Shown piece by piece: positions 47,946 to 60,000 of a stretch of 60,000 nucleotides of DNA. This DNA comes from Apostichopus japonicus. Taxonomy: Eukaryota; Echinodermata; Holothuroidea; Aspidochirotida; Stichopodidae. The DNA lies in the NCBI RefSeq assembly GCF_037975245.1, contig NC_092572.1:1837501-1897500 (forward strand), written 5' to 3'. The first letter of the stretch is position 1. Every line of letters starts with the position of its first letter. The notes under the pieces are model-generated. The model was given only the letters and a program-made list of their open reading frames with translations, did no database searches and was not told the origin of the DNA. The position numbers and the translations under genes were made by a program.

Positions 47946-50727
47946 TCTATCAGATAATCGATGGAAGGTATCTGTACTACTGTAAATCATGGTAGTTTTC
48001 GGTTTCTTATCGGTATCTTTGAATTGTAACATTGTATGGAGGTCATAAGTGCAACAACGAAACCTACCTCTGTGAAAGTGTGTACACACTAAGATTTATT
48101 TCTAGGTAGTACTAAATTATATCAAAATGTGTATAATCGAAAGAAGATCCCTCTTTGAAATAAAACAGAGACATGAGAGTATATCTTCATTCAATGTTGT
48201 GGTTAGTTATCGGCGGTTCCCTGTACAAAACGACATACGTCATAAATTCAGTACAGAGCAATCTCTCAAGTAGTTTCAAAGTATCTAGTTTAAGGTATTT
48301 ACATACAATAAGAGATAACCTAGCTACCTATACAATACAATACTCTTGTTATGCTGAGGTATCAACAAAAATCTACTGACTTAGATTCACTAGGAGAGTT
48401 TATTTTCATAAATAAATGATTAAATTGGTTACGCCTGATCCAGTTCTTCTATAATTTTAATTTGCTTACGTCATTATTTGACGTGGCAGTCATATACGTT
48501 AATGATTGTCTGACTGCTTACACGTATGAATAAATTGCAAACCGAAAGTGAAACAAGCATTTTATGAAATATCAAAGTTCAAATGAACAGAGTATTTCAA
48601 GTAGTAATTAATCATTGACACGCCAATTGAAAGCAGATAAGACATAAAACCTAAGCCGATCTATTATTATCTATAAAATACGGTTTATGACGCATGGTTA
48701 GAGAACTACTACCTCACTTTGCGCAGAACATTGCACTGTGTTTGCAAATTAATAAAAGATATGTGTAACACTTATACGCAATAACGCAAAAATGTAACTA
48801 AATTACAGAATATACCAATAACAAGAAAACATTACCGCTGTAGGTATGTCTAATGTTGACTTTACTTTCAGCAACGATCAATGTGGCAATTTATCGTTGA
48901 CAATTACGAATCAGTGTGTACAATACCCACTGAATTTACTACTGAACATGTATTTTTCCCACGATTCACTCTAACATTACATTTAAAACATACTGAGTAG
49001 CTAATGAATTTCGATTACGCCACAATAGCAGATAGTTTAAATGATTAAGGTTAGGATGACTTACCAACAACGTTGCGATCTGTCTAAAACCGACGATTAA
49101 CAAATATGTTATGTCGTCTTGCAAGCAAACTATCGTACGTGCAGTTTTCGGTCAATTGTGTTTCCTTGTGCGGCTTATCAATACTTGAACTTTGGATTGT
49201 AGATTATAAAACCTTGTGTAGTGTAGACTTGTCTCCATACATGGCAAATATGTCTGTGATATAGATAATAAAATATGTTTACTTTGTGGGCGAGCTGTGT
49301 TAACCAACGATTATAAATAACATCACAAAATATCTATGAAGTAAAGTTTGACTTTTAGGTAAATTATTCGTAGCATAATACATACATATTCCTTACTTCA
49401 GTTTTGGTAGACTTTTGATAAGACTATTCGGTTCCATATAAATTCATTGGTTTGACTGTTTTTATTGACACCTTTCCGACACAATTATTAAAATCATGGA
49501 AATCATTATACTTGGCTAAAACACATTAATATTCGAATCGGTTTAGGAATTATCAAGATTTTACACCAAGAAAGTACCATGTATAAAATGGATAGTATTA
49601 AAACATTACAGATGGGAGATAACTGTTATTGTCGTTTGATCCGTTACGTCCACAATTCTAAAATTATGAAAACGTTAGCCCAACCACGGTGCTGCATTTA
49701 ACGTCACTACCTGATAACATCAGCAAATACGGACCGAAATCGTCATCACTGAGAAATATTAACTTCATATTTTTAACATGGAGGTAATGGTGAAAACATC
49801 AAATTCATTTGGATCGTATGTACACTACAATTTTTTACAATAGATTTACGCCGTCGACCGCCTACCAGATCTTAAAATCTTAACGAAGTTAGAGGGTAAT
49901 AATTGATTGTGTGGTGCAATATGTTTAGTTCAGAACTATAAAGTTATATTCATCTAGTTGCAAAAGTAAGTTAAGTGTGTTTTCTTTACATTCAAACTTG
50001 AATGAATGCGTTCTTCATTCAGACGCGCTGTATGATCATTGCTTAAATACTGCTATATAACAACTCAAGGAAGTATACTTTTCTTAGTTTCATGCAAACA
50101 ACACTTCTTAGAAGCTGACGTTTCTAAACAAAAATCAACGCCTTCATGACAACGTATAAGCCAAATTATGTGCTCTTAGTCATCTTTCAAGTGACAAATA
50201 ATATGAGAGGTTTGTAAAGATGGATCAATACATTTTATGTATGTGTTCTATGTTAGTGCAATTATTGAGAAACTTATTCTTATATTCACAAGCCATGCTT
50301 CCACCACTAATACTTTGCCTTGGATAAGGGACACTCGATCCTTGTTTATTTGAAGATATTTTGTAGCTTATCATTTCGCCAGTAAGAATTCTGCTAAATA
50401 TGTAAATAGAAGCACACAAAAGATAGCATGCTCTTAACAGTAGTATAATACTGAAAGTAAAACAGGTGTTACATTTATGATATATCATACGCAAGTTAAA
50501 ACGCTCTTCAAATAATGAAAGTCCAATTGTAATCAGTTCAAGTGGATAACACACATTTACCCGAGATAACGAAACTATACCATAAGCTCTGTTAATACAT
50601 TATAGTTTGTTCTTCAGCGTTGAGTGTCATGAAATATGCTACAATCTATGGTCACGTGGAGAACGTAGATGACAGATATGTTCGATGTAGGAAAACCTGT
50701 TCCAGAGAGATATTCCAGTAAATGTGG

Positions 50728-51288
50728 TTAGAAAAATATATAAAATGTATATCTGGCCTCAGTGAACTAGGCCTTCATTACAGCATTCAGCATTATCAAG
50801 AGATGTAAGTGGCTTCAAAGGGTTCCCCAAAATCGAAAAATCCAACAAATTCTGGTGGCTTTGCCTCTGGACCCCAGCCCCTCTACTATGGCTTTGATAT
50901 GAAGTCCATAAAAATTTAGTTCATTCCTCCCCATTTATGTTTTACTCGCTAAGAGCAAGATCTAATCCCAGATTCATTCGACCAAAAACACATTTTGCTG
51001 TTACTTTTCTTGGTTTCCAAAGACCATTCGATTGGTTCCCAATCAACAATGACGTTGTTCAACTTCTGTACAATAGTGTTCGAAGTTAAATGTTTCATTG
51101 ATTTAATAGATATCTCCCTAGGAATCTAACTGTATTTTCATTTAAAACGTCTTTCTCGGATCTAATCTTTTTATTATCTTTCATTACGCTCTTTTCCATC
51201 CCAGTGATCATCTTCCCTCTATTCCTTTAGCTGGCAATGCCATTATTGCAACTGTTCCTTCATTTGTTTTTATTTTAGCCGCTGTCAA
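50728..51288. mobile_element. ~560-bp insertion present only in block copy 2
   Basis: In copy 1 GTGGTTAGATGTAACTTATT is continuous (40410-40429). In copy 2 the same text is split by about 560 bp. Only a 2-3 base repeat (GA/AGA) flanks the insertion. Neither terminal repeats nor an ORF were found. Confidence 0.55.
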
Positions 51289-52244
51289 GATGTAACTTAA
51301 TGTGTATGTACATTCTTTTAATTAAGGCTTTTTAGAAAGGACGTGTAACACGCTTTATTTAACTCATTCCTGATTACATATTTTGTATAACCTCTTATGG
51401 TCTTACCAACCGTAGTACAATTTTCGCGATACCAAGACAGAACAATGTAATTATATTGCTAGTTTCTTACATTGTCGTATATCGGTATGTTCCTTTGACA
51501 AAGCACCTTAAAACTAATTTATTAAATACACACCAATTACAGACAAATACACTCATGTTCTCTGTGTATTTATTTTATGTAATGTAGGGTTACTGCATAT
51601 CCGCTCACATGAGCTACTATTCAGCTTCTCCTTCTATAGTATTCTCATAAACGTTTAATTATAATACTCGTTTGACCGGTTTGACAAATAAATGTGTAAA
51701 CTTTAACCATTTGACGCTAACTTCACTAGTGTGGGATATGTCGTTTATTTCGAGGACTGTAAATAAATACCTTCCTCTCCCTCGCATCCCTTGCTGTCGT
51801 TCTGTCCACTGGTTCATTGCTTACTGCCGTGTTCCGAATTCTATGTGAGACAGTCAGTGTCCTAAGTGTGAGTATTTCATCAAACGTCGGTCTCAAATCA
51901 ACGGCAAGTCGTTATTAAAATTGGAGGTTGATATCAGTGTGACCATCTACCAATGAAGCCTTAAGCAACAAAACAGAGAGAACAAAGAAAACAGCTTCCC
52001 TAGGTTTGTAACTTTCGTCTTCGTTCCCATATTTACATCATATGAGGCTAACAATATGATACCCTACCGAGCCTGTGAAATACATTCCACTGAAGTTTAT
52101 TCCGGAAACGTATTACTGCGCATGTAAATCGCTTCGGGCACATATTATATGCAAGCTATGCGACTGAGCTCCCCAGGGTTACCAGCAAGGGTTGAATTAT
52201 ATTTTATATATCTTCCTTTTCCGAAAATTCCTGTGCATTCACGT

Positions 52245-54486
52245 ACGGAATGCCAAATGTATCAAAAATGTCCAAAACTATATAAGCAGGTCCAAAATAA
52301 TATAAGCATGTCCAAAAAAATATAAGCATGTCCAAAAAAATATAAGCATGTCCAAATTTATATAAACATATCGAAACTAATATAAGTATGTCCAAAAATA
52401 ATATGATCATGCCCAAAATAATATGAGAGTGTCGAAAAATTATATGAAAATGTCGAATGTAACTGCTAACTTCAACTTTTTAGTGAACATTTTGGCATCT
52501 GAATTCACGCCATCTGTTGCAAAATATCCCAAAAAATATAAGCATGTCCAAATTTATATAAACATGTCGAAACCAATATGAGTATGTCCAAAACTAATGA
52601 GAGCATGTCCAAAATAATATAAGAGTGTCGAAAGACTATAAGAGCATGTCCAAAATATAAAAAAGTGTCGAAAAATAATACAAAAGTCTCGAGCGTAACT
52701 GCTCGATTCAACTTTGTAATGAATAGTCAGGCGTTTGAATTTTACGCCATATGTTCCAAATATCAAACTTTTTATTTTGGTATGCTGAAAACAAAAACAC
52801 CATATCCAGCGTAACTTAAGACGATATACAGTTCATCCATTACCGTATTAGTGTGTGTGTTAATATTTTAATGATATTTCGATCAAGAACGATTTTATTT
52901 TCGAGGAAATATTAGTTGAGTTGTTTCGTAGCGCGAGTGATCAACCTGGCCCCAAGGTGCTGTAACTATCAGTGAGTTTAATACGAAGAACCACTGTGTC
53001 CAACATTGCACGCGGTTTAATCAATAATATGTAGTTGGCGCAGTGGCGTAGGAAGTTACTTTTGAGTGGGGGGGGGGGGCTGAAGACTGATGGCCGGCCT
53101 GGGGGAGGGGTCTAAGGGGAGGGGGTGCCCCTCCCCTTTTGGATTTTTTGCATTTGCAGGTGGCCTCAGATGCAATTTGGTGAAATATAGCACACTTCAA
53201 CACCCACTCCATTTTGTAAACTAAATTTTGTATTTTCACCTGGCCTTAGATGCAATTTGGTGCTCCAAATGAGATTTTTTTCTCATTTGGAAATGAAAAA
53301 GGGGTTTTTTGACTTGCGAAGTGGGGGGGCGGAATGATACTTCCGCCCCTCCACATTTTTCACTGGGGGGGCTGGCGCCCCCCCCCCAGCCTCCCCGGTT
53401 CCTACGCCCTTGAGTTGGCGAGTTCTTCCCACGTTTCCATCTTGAAATTTAGTTAAAAGTTGAGAGTGAAGATTAAACGTTGAATACCCCTAACCTAGGC
53501 TTATTTTTTTAAATTCTGGGCTAGTGTCCGACTTCGCCTGGTAACCGTAATTAAGTGTCACAATTTTCCGTTAAAAAAGTAACACAGTATAGTAGTTCAT
53601 TTTCACTGTCAACGTACGCATGTGTGATAACTACTGTACGTTGTTAGCGCTTGTGCATGTTGTACGTACTTTCGCACGTGAACTTCTTTGCCTTCGCAAC
53701 AATATATGAATAATCTCAGCACCTCTAGGCAGGGCGAAACCACTCACATTACGTAGGGATGTAAAAAGGAAAAATGTTAGGTGATGGTCTTGTTTTTACA
53801 TATTTTGAATTATTTGCGTCACAAAAACAGAAGAATGTTTCAATAATATATTGTCATAATGATAACCATTGTGTCAGTTGATACAAATTACCTCTAAAGA
53901 AGGTATTGTAAGCTAATTTTTTTTCGACATACCAAATATAAAAGTTCGATATTTGAAACATTTGGCGTGACTTCAAACGCCAAAATGTTCATAACAAAGT
54001 TGAAGTTAGCAGTTACACTCGAGACTTCTATATTATTATTCGACACTCTCATATAATTTTGGGCGTGCTCATATTATATTTTGACATACTTATATGTGTT
54101 TGGACATGCGCGTATTATTTTGGACATGCTCATATAGTTTTGACATGTCTATATAAATTTGGACATGCTCATATAAGTTTGGACATGCTTATATTTTTTT
54201 GGATATTTTGCAACATATGGCGTAACTTAAAACGCCAAAATGTTCAATACAAAATTGAATTAGGCAGTTACATTTGTCCCTCTTGTATTATTTTTCGACA
54301 TTCTTTTAATATGTTGGAAATGCTCATATAGTCTTTCGACACTCTCATATTATTTTGGACATGCTCTTATTATTTTTGGACATACTCATATTAGTTTCGA
54401 CATGTTTATATAAATTTGGACATGCTTATATTATTTTGGACATGCTTATATTGTTTTGGACATTTTTGAAACGTATGGCATGCCGT
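52245..54486. mobile_element. foldback transposon, 2242 bp, with 8-bp target duplication
   Basis: It begins ACGGAATGCC and ends GGCATGCCGT, with ATTCACGT on both sides (52237-52244 and 54487-54494). The paralogous empty site has one ATTCACGT at 41466-41473. Inverted arms of about 540 bp (52245-52782 and 53927-54486) are built of short repeats of the form ATGTCCAAAATAATATAAGC and their complements. The spacer between the arms has no transposase ORF and holds a nested element. The 8-bp duplication points to the hAT superfamily or a similar one. Confidence 0.88.
53041..53412. mobile_element. hAT-like MITE nested in the foldback element
   Basis: Ends CAGTGGCGTAGGAA and, on the other strand, CAAGGGCGTAGGAA, flanked by a perfect 8-bp duplication AGTTGGCG (53033-53040 and 53413-53420). 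It contains G- and C-runs and two ATGCAATTTGGTG blocks. No ORF is present. Confidence 0.85.
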
Positions 54487-55584
54487 ATTCACGTCAATAC
54501 GAAAAATCACCAAATGCTAAAGCTTCGCGACTTGAAATACCTCCCAGAGAGATTTTATTTATCTAGCCAGAATTTGTTACTATGTACCGACTAAGTGATA
54601 ACATGAAACATCTAAACACACAGCAGTTTGCCGGGGTTTTGATTCAAGGGCTCTGATATACATTCAATGGAATCTTCGAACCCTCTTTCTGACATGTATT
54701 GCTTAAGTCGCAGCTCCCGGCAATTAGCTTAACATAACCTTCTCATCTCCAGTCGATACAGAATGCACTAGTAATTAGACAAGATGCCCTTTTTTGTTGC
54801 ATTGAAGCCGCTCTCAGAAAAGATAGTTGTTCTGGAAATTACTATACACTCCATATCCCATGACAAAATGGTACATGCTTTCCACCAGTAGTAGCTGTAG
54901 ATTGAAAGCATACTATTTATTGCTAGTTAACGAAAAGACAGAACAAAAGACAGAACAAAAGATCACATTTCATCAGGACAGGGAAATACTTTGCGAAAGG
55001 GAAACAGGAACGGATCTATGCCGTAATTAATGCAGCTTGAATATGAAATTTCAGCTATATTTAAATACAATAGATTTATTACCATATATGGTAACACACA
55101 GTTCAAAGAATGAAGTGTAATTTTAATCAGTTCAAGTGGACAATACACATTAACACCAAAGAATGAAACTAAAGCCCAAACACTTAGGTGTACATTATCC
55201 TGCGTCCTTCATTGATAAGTGTACATTTAATGAAATGGACAGTTCAATGTAGTGGTAGCAATAATGAGATTTTTTTTCGCAGGTACCTGGTTATATTAGT
55301 TCTAATAAGTACGTAGAAAACCATGTCGTATTTTCCTGCGCTACGATAATGCGGCACAACTCCCGACCATACATGAGTAAGCAGTCGTGTCCAAATATAT
55401 AAGATACACCGTCTGAACAACTTTCCTCCCCGCCTGGACTAGCTAACTTGATCCACCCTTTATTCTTCTTGATTTCATGTTCGATTTGGCCAAGTTAATT
55501 CTGCATCGTATATAAACAATCAGATTTGACCTCGCGGGTCACGCAAGTCTATTGGAGCTCCCCGTACGGCACTTTGCTGTAATG

Positions 55585-55874
55585 CAGGAGTGGGTAGCCT
55601 TTTTGGATGAATGGGCCATAGTTTAGGAGTGAAATATTGACAGGGCCGCACCTAACCAACGACCTGCTGTTGATTTCAAACCTTTGATTCCGAGGACTTT
55701 CAAGCAATAATAGACCTACCTCACAGCAACATTAGTGCAGATAAACTCTAAGTAGCTACCTCGTTTTTTTGTGATGATGTAAACTAGATTGATTTTCTTG
55801 AGACATCTTACAGGCCACAAAAATATCACCGGCGGACCGCATGTGTTCCGCGGGCGGTAGATGGCCCACCCCTG
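55585..55874. mobile_element. hAT-like MITE (290 bp)
   Basis: Begins CAGGAGTGGGTAGCC and ends GGCCCACCCCTG. The flanks CTGTAATG and CTGTTTTG look like an 8-bp target duplication with two changes. The ends resemble the CAGGGGTGGGC termini common in hAT elements. Confidence 0.7.
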
Positions 55875-56411
55875 CTGTTTTGTAAACAACGTTTACAAAG
55901 ATAATGCTAGCCGCCAATCTGTGCTGTTTGGGCCTAGTTTATTTTGTTTTATAGCTCCATGATTTTACTAGTAGAAACTTACTAGTATCGCCCATTTTTT
56001 TTCGACAGTTCTTAAAGTTCAATACAAACAGATAAGCTGATAGCTTCACTGTAATCTCTCATTCTTTCTGTAAAAGGGTGATTTTCAACTTAGTAATATT
56101 ATTACTTAAAGAGAGCGAAAGTTATCTCACAAATTGCAATTAAAAATATCCTGTTGTCAGATTCGAAGGAACCTAATTAACCCAGATTATGCTATTTGCT
56201 CTTGGAATTGAACTTCTAAAACCTGGATATGCTTTATTTACTTAATTCCTGATATTAAATTTGTAACTCCGACAGAAACTGTTTGACTACCTAAACAATT
56301 GAGCCCATATGTCGGATTAAGGTAACCAACTTGTTATAACACGTTCGTGACTGCAAAACAGGAACATCTTTAATACCATTTATCACACAGTCATTTATAT
56401 AATTGAGTAGC

Positions 56412-56774
56412 ATGGACAATTCATTGGTCACCGCGGCGGTTTCACTTTTACTTAACTGCATCTATAGTATTTTATTAATAAAACTATCTGGATCCAGTAA
56501 CATATACAAGTTTTTATTTACCTGCAATGAAGAATGTAGGTCCCTTTTAATACTTAAAAATTGGAAATACATTCAATGCTTAGTTGCCGTTATTAATATA
56601 CCAAACATATACATGAAGAATGGGCTGTATCTTCCTATCGCGATTGGTAAAATATCGTCAGATCACCCTTGCAGTAATTCGTTCTATTACAGGTCTACAA
56701 GCTACAGTAGAATAACCATGTGGACTGCCTCTGTGAACATTTTATGTGTACTGGCTGTGTGTACAATCCACTAG
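56412..56774 (+). CDS. hypothetical hydrophobic ORF, uncertain
   Basis: About 120 codons from ATG (MDNSLVTAAVSLLLNCIYSI) to TAG, with hydrophobic stretches. The copy in block 1 (42376 onward) keeps the start and about 33 codons, then is broken by an extra T in a T-run and diverges at 42616. No domain is recognised. It may be a chance ORF; it is listed because it is the longest open frame in the block. Confidence 0.15.
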   Translation: MDNSLVTAAVSLLLNCIYSILLIKLSGSSNIYKFLFTCNEECRSLLILKNWKYIQCLVAVINIPNIYMKNGLYLPIAIGKISSDHPCSNSFYYRSTSYSRITMWTASVNILCVLAVCTIH

Positions 56775-56779
56775 AAAGC

Positions 56780-59700
56780 TTCAATAGTAGAATAAAACAG
56801 GGTCCCTTTTTTCGTTCCTATGCAATTTAAGTGTTTTTTTTTTTATCGATGGAACAAAACATTGCCAATATTAAGGCAGCAACGCACATAGTTCCAAATG
56901 CTCACTATGTAGTTGTTTCTTAATGTCTAACACATATAATACCCACTTTATGTAGCGTAATCGGACTTCTATTGTTCAATACCAAAATATAAGATAGACG
57001 TAAAGCAAGGTGAGTTCGGAACCATACATTTGCCAAAATGCAGTGTACTACTAATGATTTGGCTGAATAAATCACGATTCAGTAGGCTGAATGTCCATTG
57101 GTACTGTTAACAGGGCTTTTATAGTCAAATTTGAGTAGATAGTACATATAAGGGCGGGGTTATACAAATTGGCTGTTGGTAGGTTCTTTGGTCTAGTTTT
57201 AGGGTCGTCGATGCAGTACAATATAATAATCATTGGTTCGTAGACAACGTTAAGTATCAGTAAAGCACTCAGTTACATAATTAGTATATACATAATGTTC
57301 GTTATGTACCGAACATTATGCTGGTATTACATTATCCTCAGCGCGTATTACCGGTATTATGCACTTTCTGAAACTAATATAAGCTAATAAGTCTTATGTT
57401 AAATCTTTGCTACCGGCATAGATAAAAGTTATTGTTCGAACACCAAAGAAATGTGAAACAAAGAAGCTTGATATAAAGATTACGTTTAACCTTGAAGGAG
57501 ACATTGTCGTTAAATAAGGCATAATGTTTGTCAATCAAGGAAACCTAGCATGTACCAGCTACTCATGCTAGTGCAAGTCATGGTTTGATATATCGGATGC
57601 AATCTTTCACTTTATGGTCAAAACAATAACAAAGAAATGCCTAGACCAACATATACGAAAACATTTTATTGAAACAAGCCGGTGAGAATGGATTATCAGC
57701 GATATTTTAATCTTGAGCTGTAGAAAAACAGTTACGATTGAAACTTAACACAAGTAAAGTTAATAATATGATTTCTTTGCCTCCACATAAAAGAACAATG
57801 AAGTGAAATAAAGCATGAAGTTAGCAGACACCATGAATGAGTCACATGTTATATAGTTATGTTAATAGCTATGAAATAAATTGAATGACGGTTCATTCGA
57901 CTCCTTTCCAATTGAATGAGTGATTATAATGTCCTATGTATGAATCCTAGAAGGAGAGGACAGAGTGCTGGGTGGCAAGTTGGCAGGAGTGTTTTCTGTC
58001 AACATGTGTGGATATGCATAACGTTATTCTATTAATTATTGAATGAGTGGCTAATTAGTTTTAATATATTATCAGCGGGGAATCTTTGGAGTGTTGACCC
58101 TTTTTGCTTCTCTAATAATAGTACAGATACAACGGTTATAAAATCTTTAGTGAAGATCTAATTTACTAAGTTCAGCAAACAGTTTTTACAGATAAGAACA
58201 AACATGTTTGTCATATTAGCAAAGTGACTTTACTTGTGTCATTGACATACTCTTAGAGGAAATGTGAACAGAGTACGAACATCATTGTGAATTAAATAGG
58301 ACTTGTGTTAGTCGTGCTCTCTCGAATTCTTAATGACCGACCCTTAGCCTCAGTCGCAACCTAAACCCGTCGGGTCCTTCAATACCGGTGTACAGCACAG
58401 TACATTGTTATAAATGAAATAATAAAATTATGTTACCGTCGATATTTTTTTCAACTTTGCAAACTTGTCAGGCTATTATGCATGTACTATTTGGTAGGAT
58501 ATGGATATTGTGGTTTGAGATTAACTTTCACCATTGTGTCAACTAGTTGATCTCAATGTACGATTAAGATACAACCCCAAATGGTTTGAATTACTAATTG
58601 TGTATTACCATGGTATAAGGTTAATCAGGTGTATGTTCGAAATAGCAGAGGTGAAAGGTAGGCACCGCAACCCTGATATAGTGTAGGTCTAATGTGGATC
58701 TGTATCAGACATTTCCTCTGTAGTAGTCCTACGTATTCCATCACTCATAACCCTGGCTCACATTATCCTGTATGTTAAATTTGAGTGTAAACAATAGTAT
58801 AGCATATTCACTTGTACTCCAAAGTTTACCCACATTTGTTAATCTGTTTACATAATAAATAAAAAAATATATATATTGAACTTGTTCGTTGCAATAACTG
58901 CATTGAAAAATAACTAGTTCATGAAGTTGCAGATTTTATTTCAAATGTTGGTTATATGACGACTATGTCGTCACGACAAGCTTTTTCGCACATATTTTCC
59001 AAGTTCAACTGACCACGTGATCATTGATGTTCTCCATTAATCAATACAAAACTATAGTTCATAATTTTACATCCTAGCTAAATGGTTATAAGGATAACGT
59101 ATTCTAATTTTGGCGTGCGCGTAATGTTAATACTGTTGGTGTTGTTATTTGTCATAAATCGCAGACAAACTACACCTTTTGCATAGCTGTATATGGCATT
59201 GTCCCATACAATTTATAATTACATATTGATGCCTTTCTTATAAATTAATCTTCGAAACAACTCCCCCTGCCCAAGGATCCTTAGTCGTTAATATAGTGTC
59301 AATAACACCTCACTTACCAACTGTATCTAACTAAGGCATAATCTTTGAAACACTAATTTTAACGGCGTGATCGCAATCGATCGCTAAGCTAGAATTTTTC
59401 TTCACCTTAACAAAATTGGTGGCGCTATGAAGCAAACCACGACGCTAGCCAACGAGATTACAGTTTTAGGAGGAAATGAGCGACAATCTTTGTAAGAACT
59501 CTCCCACACACCTAACACACACAACTTACAAACACCTCACACAAACGGCCACGTCAAAAACTTACCACCCTTTTCTCTCCCACCTAAAACTAGAATCTTG
59601 GTCGAACTATTATTGTCTCACCAACATAGACCTTTAGGTAATTTCCACACAATATGTTTTCATGACAACTGTTGCTATGGTAAACGATAGAATTTCAATA

Positions 59701-60000
59701 CCATGCAACAGCCTTACAACAATACTATATCCCCGTGTACATGAACATGTTGGGTGCAAGGATTAAATAACTTAAGGCCTACCTTATAGCAAAATAGCGA
59801 ACGAAAGATGTATCGTACCTACAAACTAAGCATAACATAAAATCAAGTTAAATTCCCCCCCCCCCAAAAAAAATAAAAAAAAATAAAAAAGAAATAATTT
59901 AACTGTACCGCCAAGCAGTCGAGGCAACCGGCAATAGGAAGTAGAATTAGCTTGTGGCGATTTATGTAATATTATTAAATAATATTGAAAATGAAAATGA
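56780..60000. other. no gene seen
   Basis: AT-rich DNA without a supported exon on either strand. It includes a short palindrome near 57295-57320 (CATAATGTTCG/CGAACATTATG) and a C-run followed by an A-rich tract at 59856-59890. Confidence 0.5.

Larger units (their letters stand above)
47946..56652 (+). repeat. duplicated noncoding block, copy 2, expanded by insertions
   Basis: Direct-orientation homologue of 37843-42640. Its extra length comes from an insertion near 50728-51288, the foldback element at 52245-54486, and a diverged or inserted part near 54930-56200 that includes a hAT-like element at 55585-55874. Reading frames are not conserved between copies. Confidence 0.85.

Noticed and set aside
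52204-52766. Minus-strand ORFs rich in FGHAYI-like repeats, and plus-strand twins at 54059-54594
   Set aside because: Translations of the short tandem repeats in the arms of the foldback transposon.
56412-56774. Idea that the hydrophobic ORF is a conserved small membrane protein
   Set aside because: The block 1 copy is frameshifted and diverges before the end; kept only as a low-confidence feature.

Overview
The window is animal nuclear DNA: AT-rich, with short exons bounded by GT-AG introns and large amounts of microsatellite, satellite and transposon sequence. No prokaryotic, organellar or viral gene was seen. The gene content (surface Ig domains joined to a NACHT ATPase, an Ig/transmembrane receptor with a tyrosine-kinase fold, and two SAMD3-like SAM genes) suggests a marine invertebrate deuterostome. 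An echinoderm, possibly a sea cucumber, is my inference and is not proven by the sequence. Exon models were built by hand from ORF, splice-site and intron-phase agreement.

Left part, minus strand (1.6-18.4 kb): two related NACHT genes lie head to tail. NACHT gene 1 (7678 down to 1619) encodes a signal peptide, two Ig domains, a NACHT ATPase and a leucine-rich tail. All exon phases agree, giving about 724 residues. NACHT gene 2 (18368 down to 13562) has a signal peptide, a clear transmembrane exon, a NACHT exon with a perfect Walker A, and a short tail of about 473 residues in total, with no Ig domain. A decayed extra copy of the start of its NACHT exon lies beside a TA microsatellite.

Middle, plus strand (21.5-35.2 kb): a 14-exon receptor model has a signal peptide, Ig1, Ig2, TM, a juxtamembrane region and a complete tyrosine-kinase fold. 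HRDLAARN reads HPALSLRK and DFG reads SIY, so it is predicted to be a pseudokinase. The tail carries two ITIM-like tyrosine motifs. Exon Ig1 is one base short. A SAMD3-like copy with an in-frame stop sits inside the first intron.

Right part (37.3-56.8 kb): a 4.8-kb noncoding block occurs twice in direct orientation, either side of a compact intact SAMD3-like gene on the minus strand (47654 down to 43888). That gene carries a LINE 3' fragment in an intron. The second block copy carries a 2.24-kb foldback transposon with an 8-bp target duplication, and the first copy preserves the empty site. A hAT-like MITE with its own 8-bp duplication is nested inside it.

Together the window looks like an innate-immune receptor neighbourhood. 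Two receptor types share the same extracellular plan (phase-1 signal exon, phase 1-1 Ig exons) but carry different intracellular modules: a NACHT ATPase in one and a pseudokinase with ITIM-like motifs in the other. This fits exon shuffling and lineage-specific expansion.
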